A stretch of 6,210 nucleotides of DNA, from positions 1 to 6,210 of the forward strand of contig JAIVGT010000251.1 of assembly GCA_020201485.1 (NCBI GenBank), in the 5' to 3' direction. The stretch's first letter is position 1; each line of letters begins with the position of its first letter. The notes below the pieces were generated by a model. That model was not told the origin of the DNA. It searched no databases and saw only the letters and a list, made by a program, of their open reading frames with translations. The position numbers were made by a program, and so were the translations under genes. Below are positions 6,110-6,210 of the stretch, one piece after another. Source of the stretch: Halobacteriales archaeon. Its GTDB lineage: Archaea > Thermoplasmatota > SW-10-69-26 > JACQPN01 > JAIVGT01.

Positions 6110-6210
6110 GTGCGGCTGGAGCTGCTCCGCATCCTCGGGCAGCAGCGCGCCCTCTACGACATGCCGCGTGACATGAGCCGCTTCCGCGCCTACCTCGCGC
6201 AGATGACCGG
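6110..6210 (+). CDS. 5' part of an unrecognised gene coupled to topA
   Basis: A GTG at 6110, one base after the topA TAG, opens a reading frame that stays open for 33 complete codons to the right edge. The visible residues begin MRLELLRILGQQRALYD and continue through MPRDMSRFRAYLAQMT, predicted helical and mixed in charge, with no signal peptide. A purine-rich run GAGGAGAAGG (6088-6097) inside the end of topA could serve as ribosome binding site, 12 bases before the GTG. The tight junction suggests co-transcription and translational coupling with topA. I do not recognise the family. The fragment is too short to assign a function. Confidence 0.6.
   Translation, partial: MRLELLRILGQQRALYDMPRDMSRFRAYLAQMT

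Noticed and set aside
3610..6132. 840-codon open frame on the minus strand covering all of topA
   Set aside because: It is the mirror of a GC-rich gene with G/C in most third positions, which removes stops from the opposite frame. Its product is Leu/Arg/Ala/His-rich with no recognisable motif, while the plus strand encodes an intact TopA with every catalytic residue.
1..6210. CRISPR array, insertion sequence or other mobile element
   Set aside because: No regularly spaced direct repeats, transposase motifs, terminal inverted repeats or integrase were seen. Base composition looks uniform across the window.

Overview
This is a very GC-rich window (roughly 70% by eye) that looks archaeal. The evidence is an archaeal-type topoisomerase I (toprim opening LIIAEKN and a GLKGHIVELT motif), a textbook TATA box (CATATATAG) about 93 bases before that gene, and a winged-helix regulator whose C-terminal domain I recognise from archaea. 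The proteins are not strongly acidic, so a haloarchaeon is unlikely. A high-GC Thermoplasmatota lineage is my best guess, held loosely.

Layout. Bases 1777 down to 1 (minus strand) carry a winged-helix regulator followed, with an ATGA stop/start overlap, by a tandem ABC ATPase of the energy-coupling factor (ECF) type. The ATPase runs off the left edge. Bases 1778-1863 are a compact divergent control region with an AT-rich TATA-like element, a perfect 20-bp dyad (8-bp arms, 4-bp centre) and a double GGAGG ribosome binding site. Bases 1864-3613 (plus strand) encode two secreted proteins 4 bases apart: an alpha/alpha-toroid protein with prenyltransferase-like repeats, and a DUF4430-like protein. 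Bases 3614-3759 hold small inverted repeats, the TATA box and a leader hairpin. Bases 3760-6108 encode TopA. A further gene starts at 6110 and leaves the window at the right edge.

The most interesting part is 1-3613. In animal transcobalamin and intrinsic factor, an alpha6/alpha6 barrel and a DUF4430-like beta domain are fused and hold vitamin B12 between them. Here the same two folds appear to be encoded by two adjacent genes for exported proteins. They lie divergent from an ECF-type ATPase and a regulator, with a likely operator between. I infer a corrinoid or other cofactor scavenging system in which the secreted pair captures the ligand, an ECF importer (membrane and S components presumably beyond the left edge) takes it up, and the winged-helix protein senses and regulates. 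The ligand is not shown by the sequence. TopA and the partial gene at the right look like an ordinary housekeeping unit with its own promoter.
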